From positions 1 to 16,368 of the forward strand of contig JAOXRV010000227.1 in assembly GCA_025800435.1 (NCBI GenBank): a stretch of DNA of 16,368 nt, read 5' to 3'. Numbering within the stretch: the stretch's first letter is position 1; each line of letters begins with the position of its first letter. Shown here in pieces: positions 1-7,176 of the stretch. The position numbers and the translations under genes are program-made. This DNA is from Cellvibrionaceae bacterium (lineage in GTDB: Bacteria; Pseudomonadota; Gammaproteobacteria; Pseudomonadales; Cellvibrionaceae). The notes under the pieces are model-generated. The model saw nothing but the letters and a program-made list of their open reading frames with translations, was not told the DNA's origin and searched no databases.

Positions 1-91
1 GTATTAATTAGGTAACCTTAATATATTTGGTTGTTAAATATGATACTTTTGGCGAGTATGAGCGCACATCAACAGCCAATGGAGCATTACC

Positions 92-856
92 ATGTCCCAG
101 ACCCAAGCCATCGTCACCAGCCTAAAGCAAGAGCTAAAAGCCCAGGGTAAGACCTATGCCCAGGTCGCCAAGGTTCTGGGCCTGTCCGAGGCCAGTGTCA
201 AACGTCTGTTTTCCACTGCCAATCTCTCCCTGCAACGTCTTGATAAGCTCTGCGATATGCTCGGTATCAGCGTCGCCGAGCTGGTCGCTCGCACCCAGGC
301 CCGGGAGGCTCTAAGCCAACTGAATGAGGCGCAGGAGCAGCAGTTAGTGGATGAGCCCAAACTATTATTAGTGGCGGTCTGTGCCCTCAACCGTTGGCAG
401 TTTCACGAAATTTTAGCAACCTACCACCTAAGTGGCGCCGAGTGTATTCAGCTGCTGGCCAAGCTCGATCGCTTGCGCTTAATTGAGTTGCTGCCTAATA
501 ATCGGATTAAACTATTGGTTGATCGCGGCTTTCGCTGGCTGCCCGGCGGCCCGATTCAGCGTTATTTTCGCCAGCAGATTCAACAGGATTACTTTGCCAG
601 CAGCTTCGATGGCCCGGGTGAAATTATGTTGTTTCAAAATGCCATGCTCTCGCCCAGTGCCAATGCCATAATGCAGCGCAAACTGGAGGCTCTGGCGCGG
701 GAGTTTAACCAGTTGGCCGAGGAGGATAAAAACCTGCCTTTAAGCGAGCGCTACGGCAGCAGTATAATGCTGGCACTGCGCCCCTGGGAGGTACAAAGTT
801 TTGCCCAGTTGCGCCGCAGCGGCACCGAGAAACACTACCCGGCCGAGGGGGCCTAA
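92..856 (+). CDS. XRE/Cro-CI-type helix-turn-helix transcriptional regulator
   Basis: This is a 254-residue protein, probably a cytoplasmic DNA-binding regulator. Residues about 8-68 form a Cro/CI-type helix-turn-helix: 'TYAQVAKVLGLSEASVKRLF' is the HTH core, followed by 'LDKLCDMLGIS', a typical XRE ending. Residues about 95-150 look like a second, winged-helix-like segment (QLLAKLDRLRLIELL, then a basic/hydrophobic strand pair), and the C-terminal third is helical with no motif I recognise. The ATG at 92 has GGAG at 81-84 as its ribosome binding site. The stop lies only 3 nt before the next gene, so the two are almost certainly co-transcribed, and the regulator may control that lipid transporter/acyltransferase; this is inference from position. 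The specific ligand or target cannot be read from the sequence. An AT-rich leader (1-60) contains TATGAT at 39-44 as a possible -10 element, without a good -35. Confidence 0.85.
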   Translation: MSQTQAIVTSLKQELKAQGKTYAQVAKVLGLSEASVKRLFSTANLSLQRLDKLCDMLGISVAELVARTQAREALSQLNEAQEQQLVDEPKLLLVAVCALNRWQFHEILATYHLSGAECIQLLAKLDRLRLIELLPNNRIKLLVDRGFRWLPGGPIQRYFRQQIQQDYFASSFDGPGEIMLFQNAMLSPSANAIMQRKLEALAREFNQLAEEDKNLPLSERYGSSIMLALRPWEVQSFAQLRRSGTEKHYPAEGA

Positions 857-859
857 GCC

Positions 860-2743
860 ATGAGTACACAATCCAGCCAATTTGAGCTATTGAGTCAGCG
901 GCGCTTTTTACCCCTGTTTATTACCCAGTTTCTGGGCGCCTTTAACGATAATGTTTTTAAAAATGCACTGATTGTACTGCTGGTGTTTGGTGTTGGCCAA
1001 AACAGCGATCGGGCGGCACTGCTGACCAATGTGGCCGCCGGCTTATTTATTCTGCCCTTCTTTTTGTTCTCCTCCACCGCCGGCCAGCTGGCGGATAAAT
1101 ACGACAAGGCCAAATTGATACGCGCCATTAAAACATTTGAAGTGGTGATTATGGCGCTGGCCAGTATGGCGCTGTTTGCCGAGTCGGTGGCGGCGATGAT
1201 GGGGGTGCTGTTTTTACTGGGCTTTCAATCTGCGTTATTTGGCCCGGTTAAATACTCAATTTTGCCCCAGGCTCTGCACGAGACCGAGCTGATTGGCGGT
1301 AACGCCCAAATTGAAATGGGCACTTTTGTGGCTATATTACTGGGCACTGTGGCCGGCGGTCTATTGGCCAATGCGGAACAGGCCGCCCTGTATTTAAGCG
1401 TGTGCATTTTACTGGTGGCAAGTGTTGGCATGGTGGCCAGCTGGTTTATTCCAAATAGCCCGGCGGCGGACCCGAGCTTGCGCTTAAACCTTAACCCCAT
1501 CAGCCAAACCGCTCGGGTGATTCGCCTGGCCTATGATAATCGCACCGTGTTTTTATCCATTTTGGGCATCTCCTGGTTTTGGCTAATTGGCGCGGCCTAT
1601 TTAACCCAGTTGCCGGTATTTACTAAAGATGTGCTGGGCGCCGATGCCACCGCCATTACCTTGTTGCTGTGTGTGTTTACCGTGGGGGTGGCATTGGGCT
1701 CACTCTTGTGTGAACGCATGTCCGGCCACAAGGTGGAGATGGGGCTGGTACCTTTTGGGGCAGGGGGCATCAGCTTATTTGGTATTCACCTGTATTTTGC
1801 CGCCAGTGGTTTTAATACTCTGGAAAACGCCGATTTCTGGCAGCTGTTGTTGGCCCAAGGCAGTTTGCCGATTGTGTTCGACCTGGCCATGATCGGGGTG
1901 TTTGGCGGGTTTTATATTGTGCCCCTGTACGCAGTCATTCAGATGCGCAGTGAAGAAAAGCGCCGGGCCCAGATTATCTCGGTCAACAATATTATGAACG
2001 CCCTATTTATGGTGGCCTCGGCGATGCTGGGGGTGCTGTTCTTGGTGGCCTTAAATTTTAGTATCCCCGAGTTTTTACTGACCATAGCACTATTGAATAT
2101 CGCGGTGGCGGTGTATATCTTTCACCAGGTGCCGGAGTTCAGTATGCGCTTTTTGGTGTGGCTGTTTAGCCATACCCTATACCGGGTTAGCCACAAGGGT
2201 TTGGATAAAATTCCCGAGCAGGGCGCTGCCGTGATCGTTTGCAACCACGTCAGCTATATGGACGCCTTGCTGTTAGCCGGCGCGGTACGCCGCCCGATCC
2301 GCTTTATTATGTTTAAGCCCATTTACGATTTGCCGGTACTGAATTTTATCTTTCGCACCGGCCGCACTATTCCGATTATTTCCCAACATGTCGATAAGGC
2401 CGCTTACCAGCGGGCCTTTGATGACATATCTGCCGGCTTGGAGGCGGGCGACCTACTGTGTATTTTCCCCGAGGGCAAGCTCACTGACAGCGGTGCGATT
2501 AATGAATTTAAAACGGGCATTGAACGCATTCTTGAGCGCAACCCTGTGCCGGTAGTGCCGATGGCTCTAAAGGGTTTGTGGGGCAGTTTCTTCAGCCACA
2601 AAAACGGCCAGGCCATGCTCAGCTTGCCGCGTCGCTTTTGGTCTAAAGTGGAGGTGGTTGCGGGTAAAACCATCGCCCCGGAACAGGCCAGCGCGCCTTA
2701 TTTACAACAGGCGGTGAGTGAGTTGCGTGGCTCGGGGGCTTAA
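860..2743 (+). CDS. Fused MFS lysophospholipid transporter (LplT-like) and PlsC-type acyltransferase
   Basis: This 627-residue inner-membrane protein joins two activities used in phospholipid repair. Residues about 10-425 are a major facilitator domain with the LplT-like N-terminal signature 'QFLGAFNDNVFKNAL' and many hydrophobic segments. Residues about 429-627 are a glycerolipid acyltransferase: the catalytic HX4D box is H463 to D468 (in NHVSYMD) and the FPEG substrate-binding box is at 536-539. In E. coli, LplT moves lysophospholipid inward and the separate protein Aas reacylates it. Aas carries an acyltransferase plus an acyl-ACP synthetase domain. Here transporter and acyltransferase are one chain and no AMP-binding synthetase domain follows, so the acyl donor must come from elsewhere (acyl-ACP or acyl-CoA; inference). 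The start at 860 has GAGGGGG at 845-851 and begins 3 nt after the regulator's stop, suggesting translational coupling. Substrate identity is inferred from family resemblance. Confidence 0.88.
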   Translation: MSTQSSQFELLSQRRFLPLFITQFLGAFNDNVFKNALIVLLVFGVGQNSDRAALLTNVAAGLFILPFFLFSSTAGQLADKYDKAKLIRAIKTFEVVIMALASMALFAESVAAMMGVLFLLGFQSALFGPVKYSILPQALHETELIGGNAQIEMGTFVAILLGTVAGGLLANAEQAALYLSVCILLVASVGMVASWFIPNSPAADPSLRLNLNPISQTARVIRLAYDNRTVFLSILGISWFWLIGAAYLTQLPVFTKDVLGADATAITLLLCVFTVGVALGSLLCERMSGHKVEMGLVPFGAGGISLFGIHLYFAASGFNTLENADFWQLLLAQGSLPIVFDLAMIGVFGGFYIVPLYAVIQMRSEEKRRAQIISVNNIMNALFMVASAMLGVLFLVALNFSIPEFLLTIALLNIAVAVYIFHQVPEFSMRFLVWLFSHTLYRVSHKGLDKIPEQGAAVIVCNHVSYMDALLLAGAVRRPIRFIMFKPIYDLPVLNFIFRTGRTIPIISQHVDKAAYQRAFDDISAGLEAGDLLCIFPEGKLTDSGAINEFKTGIERILERNPVPVVPMALKGLWGSFFSHKNGQAMLSLPRRFWSKVEVVAGKTIAPEQASAPYLQQAVSELRGSGA

Positions 2744-2770
2744 TCGGAGCCCAGAGGTACCCAAGAATTG

Positions 2771-2791
2771 GCGGCGGTTTAAGACCGCCGC
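2771..2791. terminator. GC-rich hairpin between convergent genes, possible bidirectional terminator
   Basis: An 8-bp perfect stem, GCGGCGGT (2771-2778) and ACCGCCGC (2784-2791), closes a 5-nt loop TTAAG. It sits 27 nt after the stop of the transporter/acyltransferase gene and 6 nt beyond the stop of the convergent nupC gene. Neither side has a proper T-run (the minus-strand side reads CAATTCTT), so efficient intrinsic termination is uncertain. It may instead act as an mRNA 3'-end stabilising hairpin for both transcripts. Confidence 0.5.
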
Positions 2792-2797
2792 TTGCAG

Positions 2798-4021
2798 TTA
2801 CAGCGTAAACGACAAAAAGAAACCGGCGATACAAGCACTCATCAAATTGGCCATAAAACCACCCAGTACCGCTTTTAAGCCCAGCTTGGCAACATCCTGG
2901 CGGCGCTCGGGGGCGATGGTGCCAAAGCCGCCCAGCAAAATACCGATCGAGGCAAAGTTGGCAAAGCCGCACAGGGCAAAGGTGATCACCGCCTGGCTAT
3001 AGGGGCTTAAGGTCTCGCGTATTTCAATAAAATTGGCGTAGGCGATAAACTCATTAAACACCAGCTTTTGGCCAATTAAACTGCCCGCTTCAGTGGCTTC
3101 ATCCCAGGGGATGCCCATCAATACCGCCACTATCTGAAAGCCCTGGCCCAGCAGCCATTCCAGCGATAACTGTTCAAACCCCAGCCAGCCACCCAGCGCG
3201 CCGAGAATGCCGTTGAACATGGCGATCAGCGCGATAAAGGCAATCAGCATGGCACCGATATTGGCGGCCAGGGCCAGGCCCTGGCTGGTGCCGCTGGCGG
3301 CGGCGTCGATCACATTGACGTAGCTCTCTTTATAGATATTGCCGCTTTCGTGTTCGGGCCGTGGTGGCTCGGTTTCGGGCTCTAGAATTTTGGCCATTAA
3401 CAAGCCGCCTGGGGCCGCCATAAAACTGGCTGCCAATAAGTATTTAAGCTCGACCCCAAGGCCCACATAGCCGGCCAACACCGAACCGGCCACGGTGGCG
3501 GTGCCACCTACCATCACCGCAAACAACTGGGAGCGGCTGAGGCTTGGGATATAGGGCTTAATGGTCAGCGGGGCCTCGGCCTGGCCGATAAAAATATTGG
3601 CTGCCGCCACCATGGATTCGGGCCGGCTGGTGCCCAGCAGTTTTTGCAGGGCGCCACCGATAATGCGAATAATCCACACCATAATGCCCCAGTGATACAG
3701 CACTGCGACCAGGGCCGAGAAAAAGATCACCACCGGCAGCACATGGAAGGCGAAGATAAAGCCTATTTTCATATGACCAATATCGCCAAACACAAAGCGA
3801 ATACCGTCCTGGGCGTAGCCCAGCACACTGGCCACGGTTTCAGACATGCTGGCCAACATCACCTTGCCCATGGGCACATAGAGCACCAGCGCACCGAGGG
3901 CAATTTGGGTTAAAAAGGCGACGATTACGGTGCGCCAATTGATGCGGCGGCGCTGGCGGCTAACCGCAATGGCCACCGCCAGCAGACAAAACATGCCCAG
4001 CAGGGGGATGAGGGAATTCAA
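2798..4021 (-). CDS. nupC: NupC-type concentrative nucleoside transporter (CNT family)
   Basis: This is a 407-residue inner-membrane cation:nucleoside symporter, close to the usual CNT length of about 400. The CNT re-entrant loop motif GQAEAPL is at residues 146-152, where G-Q-x-E contacts the nucleobase in structurally studied CNTs. It is followed by 'PYIPSLSRSQLFAVMVGGTATVAGS' (read in parts), and the second half carries 'GIPWDEATEAGSLIG' and the conserved 'KLVFNEFIAY'. Multiple hydrophobic helices span the chain. The start is TTG at 4021-4019, supported by a strong GAGGAG six bases upstream; the next methionine (residue 10) would cut into the first membrane segment. The gene follows udk on the same strand with a 31-nt gap, so the pair imports and phosphorylates pyrimidine nucleosides, probably uridine and cytidine. 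Exact nucleoside preference is not determined by the sequence. Confidence 0.93.
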   Translation of the reverse strand: MNSLIPLLGMFCLLAVAIAVSRQRRRINWRTVIVAFLTQIALGALVLYVPMGKVMLASMSETVASVLGYAQDGIRFVFGDIGHMKIGFIFAFHVLPVVIFFSALVAVLYHWGIMVWIIRIIGGALQKLLGTSRPESMVAAANIFIGQAEAPLTIKPYIPSLSRSQLFAVMVGGTATVAGSVLAGYVGLGVELKYLLAASFMAAPGGLLMAKILEPETEPPRPEHESGNIYKESYVNVIDAAASGTSQGLALAANIGAMLIAFIALIAMFNGILGALGGWLGFEQLSLEWLLGQGFQIVAVLMGIPWDEATEAGSLIGQKLVFNEFIAYANFIEIRETLSPYSQAVITFALCGFANFASIGILLGGFGTIAPERRQDVAKLGLKAVLGGFMANLMSACIAGFFLSFTL

Positions 4022-4027
4022 GAGGTG

Positions 4028-4033
4028 CTCCTC
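4028..4033 (-). promoter_or_regulatory. Shine-Dalgarno site deciding the TTG start of nupC
   Basis: On the minus strand GAGGAG is followed by a 6-nt spacer (CACCTC) and then TTG at 4021-4019. The spacing and strength favour the TTG start over internal ATG codons. The poor initiation codon paired with a strong ribosome binding site may limit output of the membrane protein relative to udk. Confidence 0.75.
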
Positions 4034-4052
4034 AGTCGCGCGCGACGTGTCG

Positions 4053-4685
4053 TTATCGGGTTGGCAGGTGGGCCTGCAATTGTTGTGTTAGTTGTTTTAA
4101 GCTGTCGCTCAATTCACTGGTACCGGATAATACCATATCGGCGTGTTGGCGTGATGGCAGCACATATTGTTCGGCCATTGGGCGCACGGTTTGTTGGTAT
4201 TGGCTCAAGACCGAATCCATATCCCGGCCTCTTTGTTGGATATCTCGCTTCAATCGTCTAATAAGGCAGATGTCCATTGGGGTGTCGACATAGATGCTGA
4301 GGTCGGCGTGTTGGCGCAGGGCCGCCTGGGACAGCAGCATAATGCCCTCGACTAGAATAATCGGCGCGGCTGCTAGGGGCTGCGTATGCTGGCTGCGGTT
4401 GTGCTGGCTAAAATCGTATAGCGGCACCTGCACCGGCAGCCCCTGTTGCAGCTGCTTTAGGTGTTGCAGTAACAGCTCGTGCTCAAAGGCACTCGGGTGG
4501 TCGTAATTTTGTTCACAGCGCTCGGCGAAAGCTTTATGGTCTTGGCGCCGATAGTAATTATCTTCCTGGATGATATTTATACAGTCGGCGCCGTGTTCGC
4601 GCCGAATATGCTCGCCCAGGGCCTGGCTGATACTGGATTTGCCACTGCCCGAGGGGCCGCTGATTAAAATAATGGTCGCATTCAT
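4053..4685 (-). CDS. udk: Uridine kinase
   Basis: This 210-residue cytoplasmic enzyme phosphorylates uridine and cytidine to UMP and CMP with ATP or GTP (pyrimidine salvage). The length matches E. coli Udk (about 213). The Walker A loop GPSGSGKS is at residues 10-17. Also visible are QEDNYY, the nucleoside-binding NYDHPSAFEHELL segment, EGIMLL, the 'VDTPMDICLIRRLKRD' helix and 'RGRDMDSVLSQYQQTVRP', all close to the E. coli protein as I remember it. The ATG at 4685-4683 has no obvious Shine-Dalgarno. A -10-like TATAGT lies about 30 nt upstream on the minus strand. It is the first gene of a two-gene unit with nupC downstream, linking uridine uptake to trapping by phosphorylation. It is divergent from the M13 peptidase gene. 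Confidence 0.96.
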   Translation of the reverse strand: MNATIILISGPSGSGKSSISQALGEHIRREHGADCINIIQEDNYYRRQDHKAFAERCEQNYDHPSAFEHELLLQHLKQLQQGLPVQVPLYDFSQHNRSQHTQPLAAAPIILVEGIMLLSQAALRQHADLSIYVDTPMDICLIRRLKRDIQQRGRDMDSVLSQYQQTVRPMAEQYVLPSRQHADMVLSGTSELSDSLKQLTQQLQAHLPTR

Positions 4686-4715
4686 TACAAAAGTATCGTC
4701 TAACGGTGAGGGCGC

Positions 4716-4721
4716 ACTATA
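4716..4721 (-). promoter_or_regulatory. Candidate -10 element for udk-nupC
   Basis: TATAGT on the minus strand (5 of 6 to the sigma-70 consensus) lies 30 nt upstream of the udk ATG in the 78-nt divergent region shared with the M13 peptidase gene. The hexamer 17 nt further upstream (TTAATT) is a poor -35, so this is a modest call. Confidence 0.35.
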
Positions 4722-4763
4722 CCAATAGCCACTAGCAGAATTAAAGATGACGGGAGTCTACCG

Positions 4764-6800
4764 ATGAAAAAAACCTTATTAGCCGGCGCGCTGACGCTGG
4801 CCTTGGCCGGCTGTTCCGGCCAGCAGGGGGTGCAAACCACCGAAACTGTTGCCGAGCTTGGCTCTGGCATTGATGTGGCCGGTATGGATACCAGTGTTAG
4901 CGCCGCTGAAGATATGTACCGCTACACTAATGGCACCTGGGTCGATACCAATAAAATTCCCGACGATAAATCCCGTTGGGGCACTTTTAATGTGCTGGCT
5001 GAAAACAGCAAAAAGCAAATTCGGGCAATCATTGATGATGTATCCAGCAACGCCGAGAGTGACAGCGCCGCGCAAATAGCTGCACTTTACAACAGCTATA
5101 TGAACGAAGCGCTGGTCAATGAGCTGGGCATGAAACCGCTGTTGGATGAATTTTCGGCTATTGACAAGCTGGCCAGCAAGGCCGATGTGGTGCGCTACTG
5201 GGCCCGTGCGGGCGTGGTCAGCAATGCCTCGCCGGCGGGTTTTTGGGTCTATGCGGATAAAAAAGACCCCAATACCAATGTCGTCTATCTGGTGCAAGAC
5301 GGTTTGGGCCTGCCCGATCGAGACTACTATTTTGACGATAGTGAAAAGGGTGAAGAGACCCGGCTTAAATACCGTGACTACCTCAAGCAATTGGCCCAGA
5401 TTGGCGCTTTAGCCGGCGATACCGATAAGGTTTACGAGCTGGAGAAAACTCTGGCCGCCGAGCACTGGACCAAGGTGCAAAACCGCGACAGCAACAAAAC
5501 CTACAATAAGGTTAGCAACGATGAGCTCAACGGCTGGATGGCCGAGCTTGGGGCTGAACACTGGCAGGCCTTTTTACAGGCCGCCGGCCTGGCCGGCCAG
5601 GACAGCTATATTGTCTACCAGCCTAGCTATTTTAAATCCTTGGGTAAGGCCCTAAATAGCGCCGATGTCGACACTTGGAAACTGTATTTTAAGCTGCACC
5701 TGATGGACAGTTACGGTGAGAAAATGCACCAGTCACTGGCCGATGCCCACTTCGATTTTCGCAGCCGCTATCTGTACGGTGTTAAGGAGCGCAGCGAGCG
5801 CTGGAAAAACGCGGTGAGCGCCCTCAACAACACCCTGGGTGAAGTGCTGGGCCAGGAATATGTGGCCCGCCACTTTCCGCCCGAGGCCAAGGCGCGGATG
5901 AAACAACTGGTTAATAATCTGCTGGCCGCTTACGCTGACTCCATCGATAAGCTGGAGTGGATGAGCGCTAAGACCAAGGTGGCGGCCAAAGACAAGCTGA
6001 GTAAGTTTCGCACCAAAATTGGCTACCCGGATAAGTGGCGCGACTACAGCAAGCTGGTGCTAAAAGAAGACGAGCTGGTGGCCAATTTGCGTCGCGCACG
6101 CGAGTTTGAACATCAGGATCAGCTCGATCAGCTGGGCAAGCCTGTCGACCGCGAGCGCTGGGGTATGAACCCCCAGACTGTCAATGCCTACTTTAACCCC
6201 ATTCTCAACGAGATTGTGTTCCCCGCCGCAATTTTGCAGCCGCCCTTCTTTAACCTGGCCGCCGACGATGCGGTTAACTACGGCGCAATCGGCGCGGTGA
6301 TTGGTCACGAGATCGGCCACGGCTTTGATGACCAGGGTTCGCGTTACGACGGCGATGGCTATCTGCGCAACTGGTGGACAGACGAAGACTTGAGCAAGTT
6401 TAAAAATCGAACCAAAAAACTGATCGAACAATACAGCAAGTTTGAACCGCTGCCTGGCGAGTTTGTGAATGGTGAGCTGACCATCGGTGAAAATATTGGC
6501 GATCTGGGCGGCCTTAGTATCGCCTTTAAAGCCTATAAAGCTACTCTCGGTGGTGAGGATTCGTCGGTAATTGATGGTTTTACCGGCGAGCAGCGGGTAT
6601 TTTTAGGTTGGGCTCAGGCCTGGCGCGGCAAGGCTCGGGAAGAGTACCTGCGCAAGCAGATTAAAACCGACCCTCATTCGCCGGCCCTGTATCGAGTCAA
6701 TGGTGTAATGCCAAACATTAATGCCTTCTACGAAGCCTTCGATGTTAAGCCCGGCGATGCTATGTACCTGCCCCCCGAGGAGCGGGTATCCATTTGGTAA
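4764..6800 (+). CDS. M13-family zinc metallopeptidase lipoprotein (neprilysin/PepO type)
   Basis: This is a 678-residue secreted endopeptidase that should cleave oligopeptides in the periplasm or at the outer membrane. Residues 1-17 form a lipoprotein signal with lipobox LAGC (cysteine 17). Serine at +2 predicts outer-membrane sorting. The N-terminal M13 domain runs from about 45 to 430 ('MYRYTNGTWVDTNKIPDDKS' is typical). The catalytic domain carries substrate-binding NAYFN at 474-478, the zinc motif HEIGH at 515-519, and ENIGD with E576 as third zinc ligand and D580. The chain ends in RVSIW, as M13 proteins commonly do. All catalytic residues are intact and the length is normal for the family. 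GGGAG at 4752-4756 supports the ATG at 4764. The gene stands alone and ends at a strong terminator. Members are often annotated PepO, but the physiological substrate is unknown. Confidence 0.95.
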   Translation: MKKTLLAGALTLALAGCSGQQGVQTTETVAELGSGIDVAGMDTSVSAAEDMYRYTNGTWVDTNKIPDDKSRWGTFNVLAENSKKQIRAIIDDVSSNAESDSAAQIAALYNSYMNEALVNELGMKPLLDEFSAIDKLASKADVVRYWARAGVVSNASPAGFWVYADKKDPNTNVVYLVQDGLGLPDRDYYFDDSEKGEETRLKYRDYLKQLAQIGALAGDTDKVYELEKTLAAEHWTKVQNRDSNKTYNKVSNDELNGWMAELGAEHWQAFLQAAGLAGQDSYIVYQPSYFKSLGKALNSADVDTWKLYFKLHLMDSYGEKMHQSLADAHFDFRSRYLYGVKERSERWKNAVSALNNTLGEVLGQEYVARHFPPEAKARMKQLVNNLLAAYADSIDKLEWMSAKTKVAAKDKLSKFRTKIGYPDKWRDYSKLVLKEDELVANLRRAREFEHQDQLDQLGKPVDRERWGMNPQTVNAYFNPILNEIVFPAAILQPPFFNLAADDAVNYGAIGAVIGHEIGHGFDDQGSRYDGDGYLRNWWTDEDLSKFKNRTKKLIEQYSKFEPLPGEFVNGELTIGENIGDLGGLSIAFKAYKATLGGEDSSVIDGFTGEQRVFLGWAQAWRGKAREEYLRKQIKTDPHSPALYRVNGVMPNINAFYEAFDVKPGDAMYLPPEERVSIW

Positions 6801-6815
6801 TACAGCGATTATGGT

Positions 6816-6843
6816 AAAGGCCGCGTTTGCGGCCTTTTTTTTT
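6816..6843 (+). terminator. Intrinsic terminator of the M13 peptidase gene
   Basis: A 9-bp perfect stem AAAGGCCGC (6816-6824) and GCGGCCTTT (6829-6837) closes a GTTT loop, and T residues continue without interruption to 6843. It starts 16 nt after the peptidase stop codon. This is a textbook rho-independent terminator, so anything transcribed from the following gap needs its own promoter. Confidence 0.93.
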
Positions 6844-6963
6844 CGCAATTGATCCTATGTTTGTTGTTGTGTCTGCATTTATGTAAATTTTGATTAAATT
6901 TATCCATGATTTCTGTGCAAAACATCTCGCGGCTGCTAGTTTTATAAATGATAGCTTGAATAA
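6844..6963 (+). other. AT-rich upstream part of the 387-nt gene-free gap
   Basis: This is the first third of the only gap over 300 nt. It is AT-rich, in contrast to the GC- and purine-rich part that follows, and contains an AT palindrome (6884-6902) and a -10-like TATAAA at 6943-6948. No good -35 sits 16-18 nt before TATAAA, and no open reading frame is supported here. The composition fits a promoter region for a transcript starting near 6955-6990, but that is inference. Confidence 0.35.
6884..6902. repeat. AT-rich inverted repeat, possible operator
   Basis: TAAATTT (6884-6890) and AAATTTA (6896-6902) are perfect inverted copies separated by 5 nt (TGATT). The dyad lies about 40 nt downstream of the peptidase terminator and about 100 nt upstream of the GGA-rich hairpin region. 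It could bind a dimeric regulator upstream of that region. It does not fit the GacA box (TGTAAG-N6-CTTACA): only the left half TGTAAA is similar. AT-rich dyads occur by chance at a fair rate. Confidence 0.4.
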
Positions 6964-6986
6964 TTTTTCAACAAGCCGTTGAAAAA
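6964..6986. repeat. 9-bp perfect hairpin at the boundary of the structured gap
   Basis: TTTTTCAAC (6964-6972) and GTTGAAAAA (6978-6986) flank the loop AAGCC. There is no T-run after it on either strand, and the peptidase already has a terminator, so it is not an obvious terminator. It marks the switch from AT-rich to purine- and GC-rich sequence and could be the first stem of an RNA or the end of a small repeat element. Confidence 0.55.
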
Positions 6987-6989
6987 CCC

Positions 6990-7176
6990 AAGTTAAGCGA
7001 ATGCAGGAAGCAAACTAACCCAGGGTCTGGGTGTCGTTGCCTAGGATGGGCAATGTAGCGGTAGGAAGCCGCAGCAAGCAGGAAGCGATGCAGAGCGGGA
7101 GTGCAGGGAAGCAGCCCACAGGGCCAAACCCGCAACCGCAGTAGAGAGGAGTGTGATGGCAGGGATGCCGACTTTT
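6990..7176 (+). ncRNA. Candidate CsrA/RsmA-binding small RNA (CsrB/RsmZ-like)
   Basis: About 190 nt carry eight GGA trinucleotides on the plus strand (at 7006, 7044, 7064, 7081, 7098, 7107, 7148, 7163) and none on the minus strand. Several lie in loops of short stems: TTGCC/GGCAA (7037-7041/7049-7053) around TAGGATG; GCGG/CCGC (7058-7061/7069-7072) around TAGGAAG; GC/GC with an outer GCA/TGC (7074-7091) around AGGAA; TGC/GCA (7102-7104/7111-7113) around AGGGAA; GGCA/TGCC (7158-7161/7166-7169) around GGGA. Non-GGA stems ACCCAG/CTGGGT (7018-7032) and GCCC/GGGC (7114-7124) separate them. Known CsrB, RsmY and RsmZ RNAs sequester CsrA/RsmA through exactly this repeated GGA-in-loop layout, and CAGGAAGC is a common motif in Pseudomonas RsmY/Z. 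Weak points: stems are short (3-5 bp), no promoter is clear, and the 3' end (GGCA-GGGA-TGCC then GACTTTT) is a poor terminator. It could instead be a dispersed palindromic repeat. Ends are approximate. Confidence 0.42.

Noticed and set aside
4779..5390. Minus-strand 203-codon frame opposite the M13 peptidase
   Set aside because: It lies wholly within a protein gene with intact family features and shows no motif of its own.
6882..6899. Possible GacA/UvrY box (TGTAAG-N6-CTTACA) upstream of the candidate RNA
   Set aside because: Only the left half (TGTAAA) is similar; the right half matches at about two of six bases. The local symmetry is a different dyad.
6993..6999. GTTAAGC resembling an integron attC core site
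   Set aside because: There is no matching inverse core at the proper distance, no integrase and no cassette-like genes.
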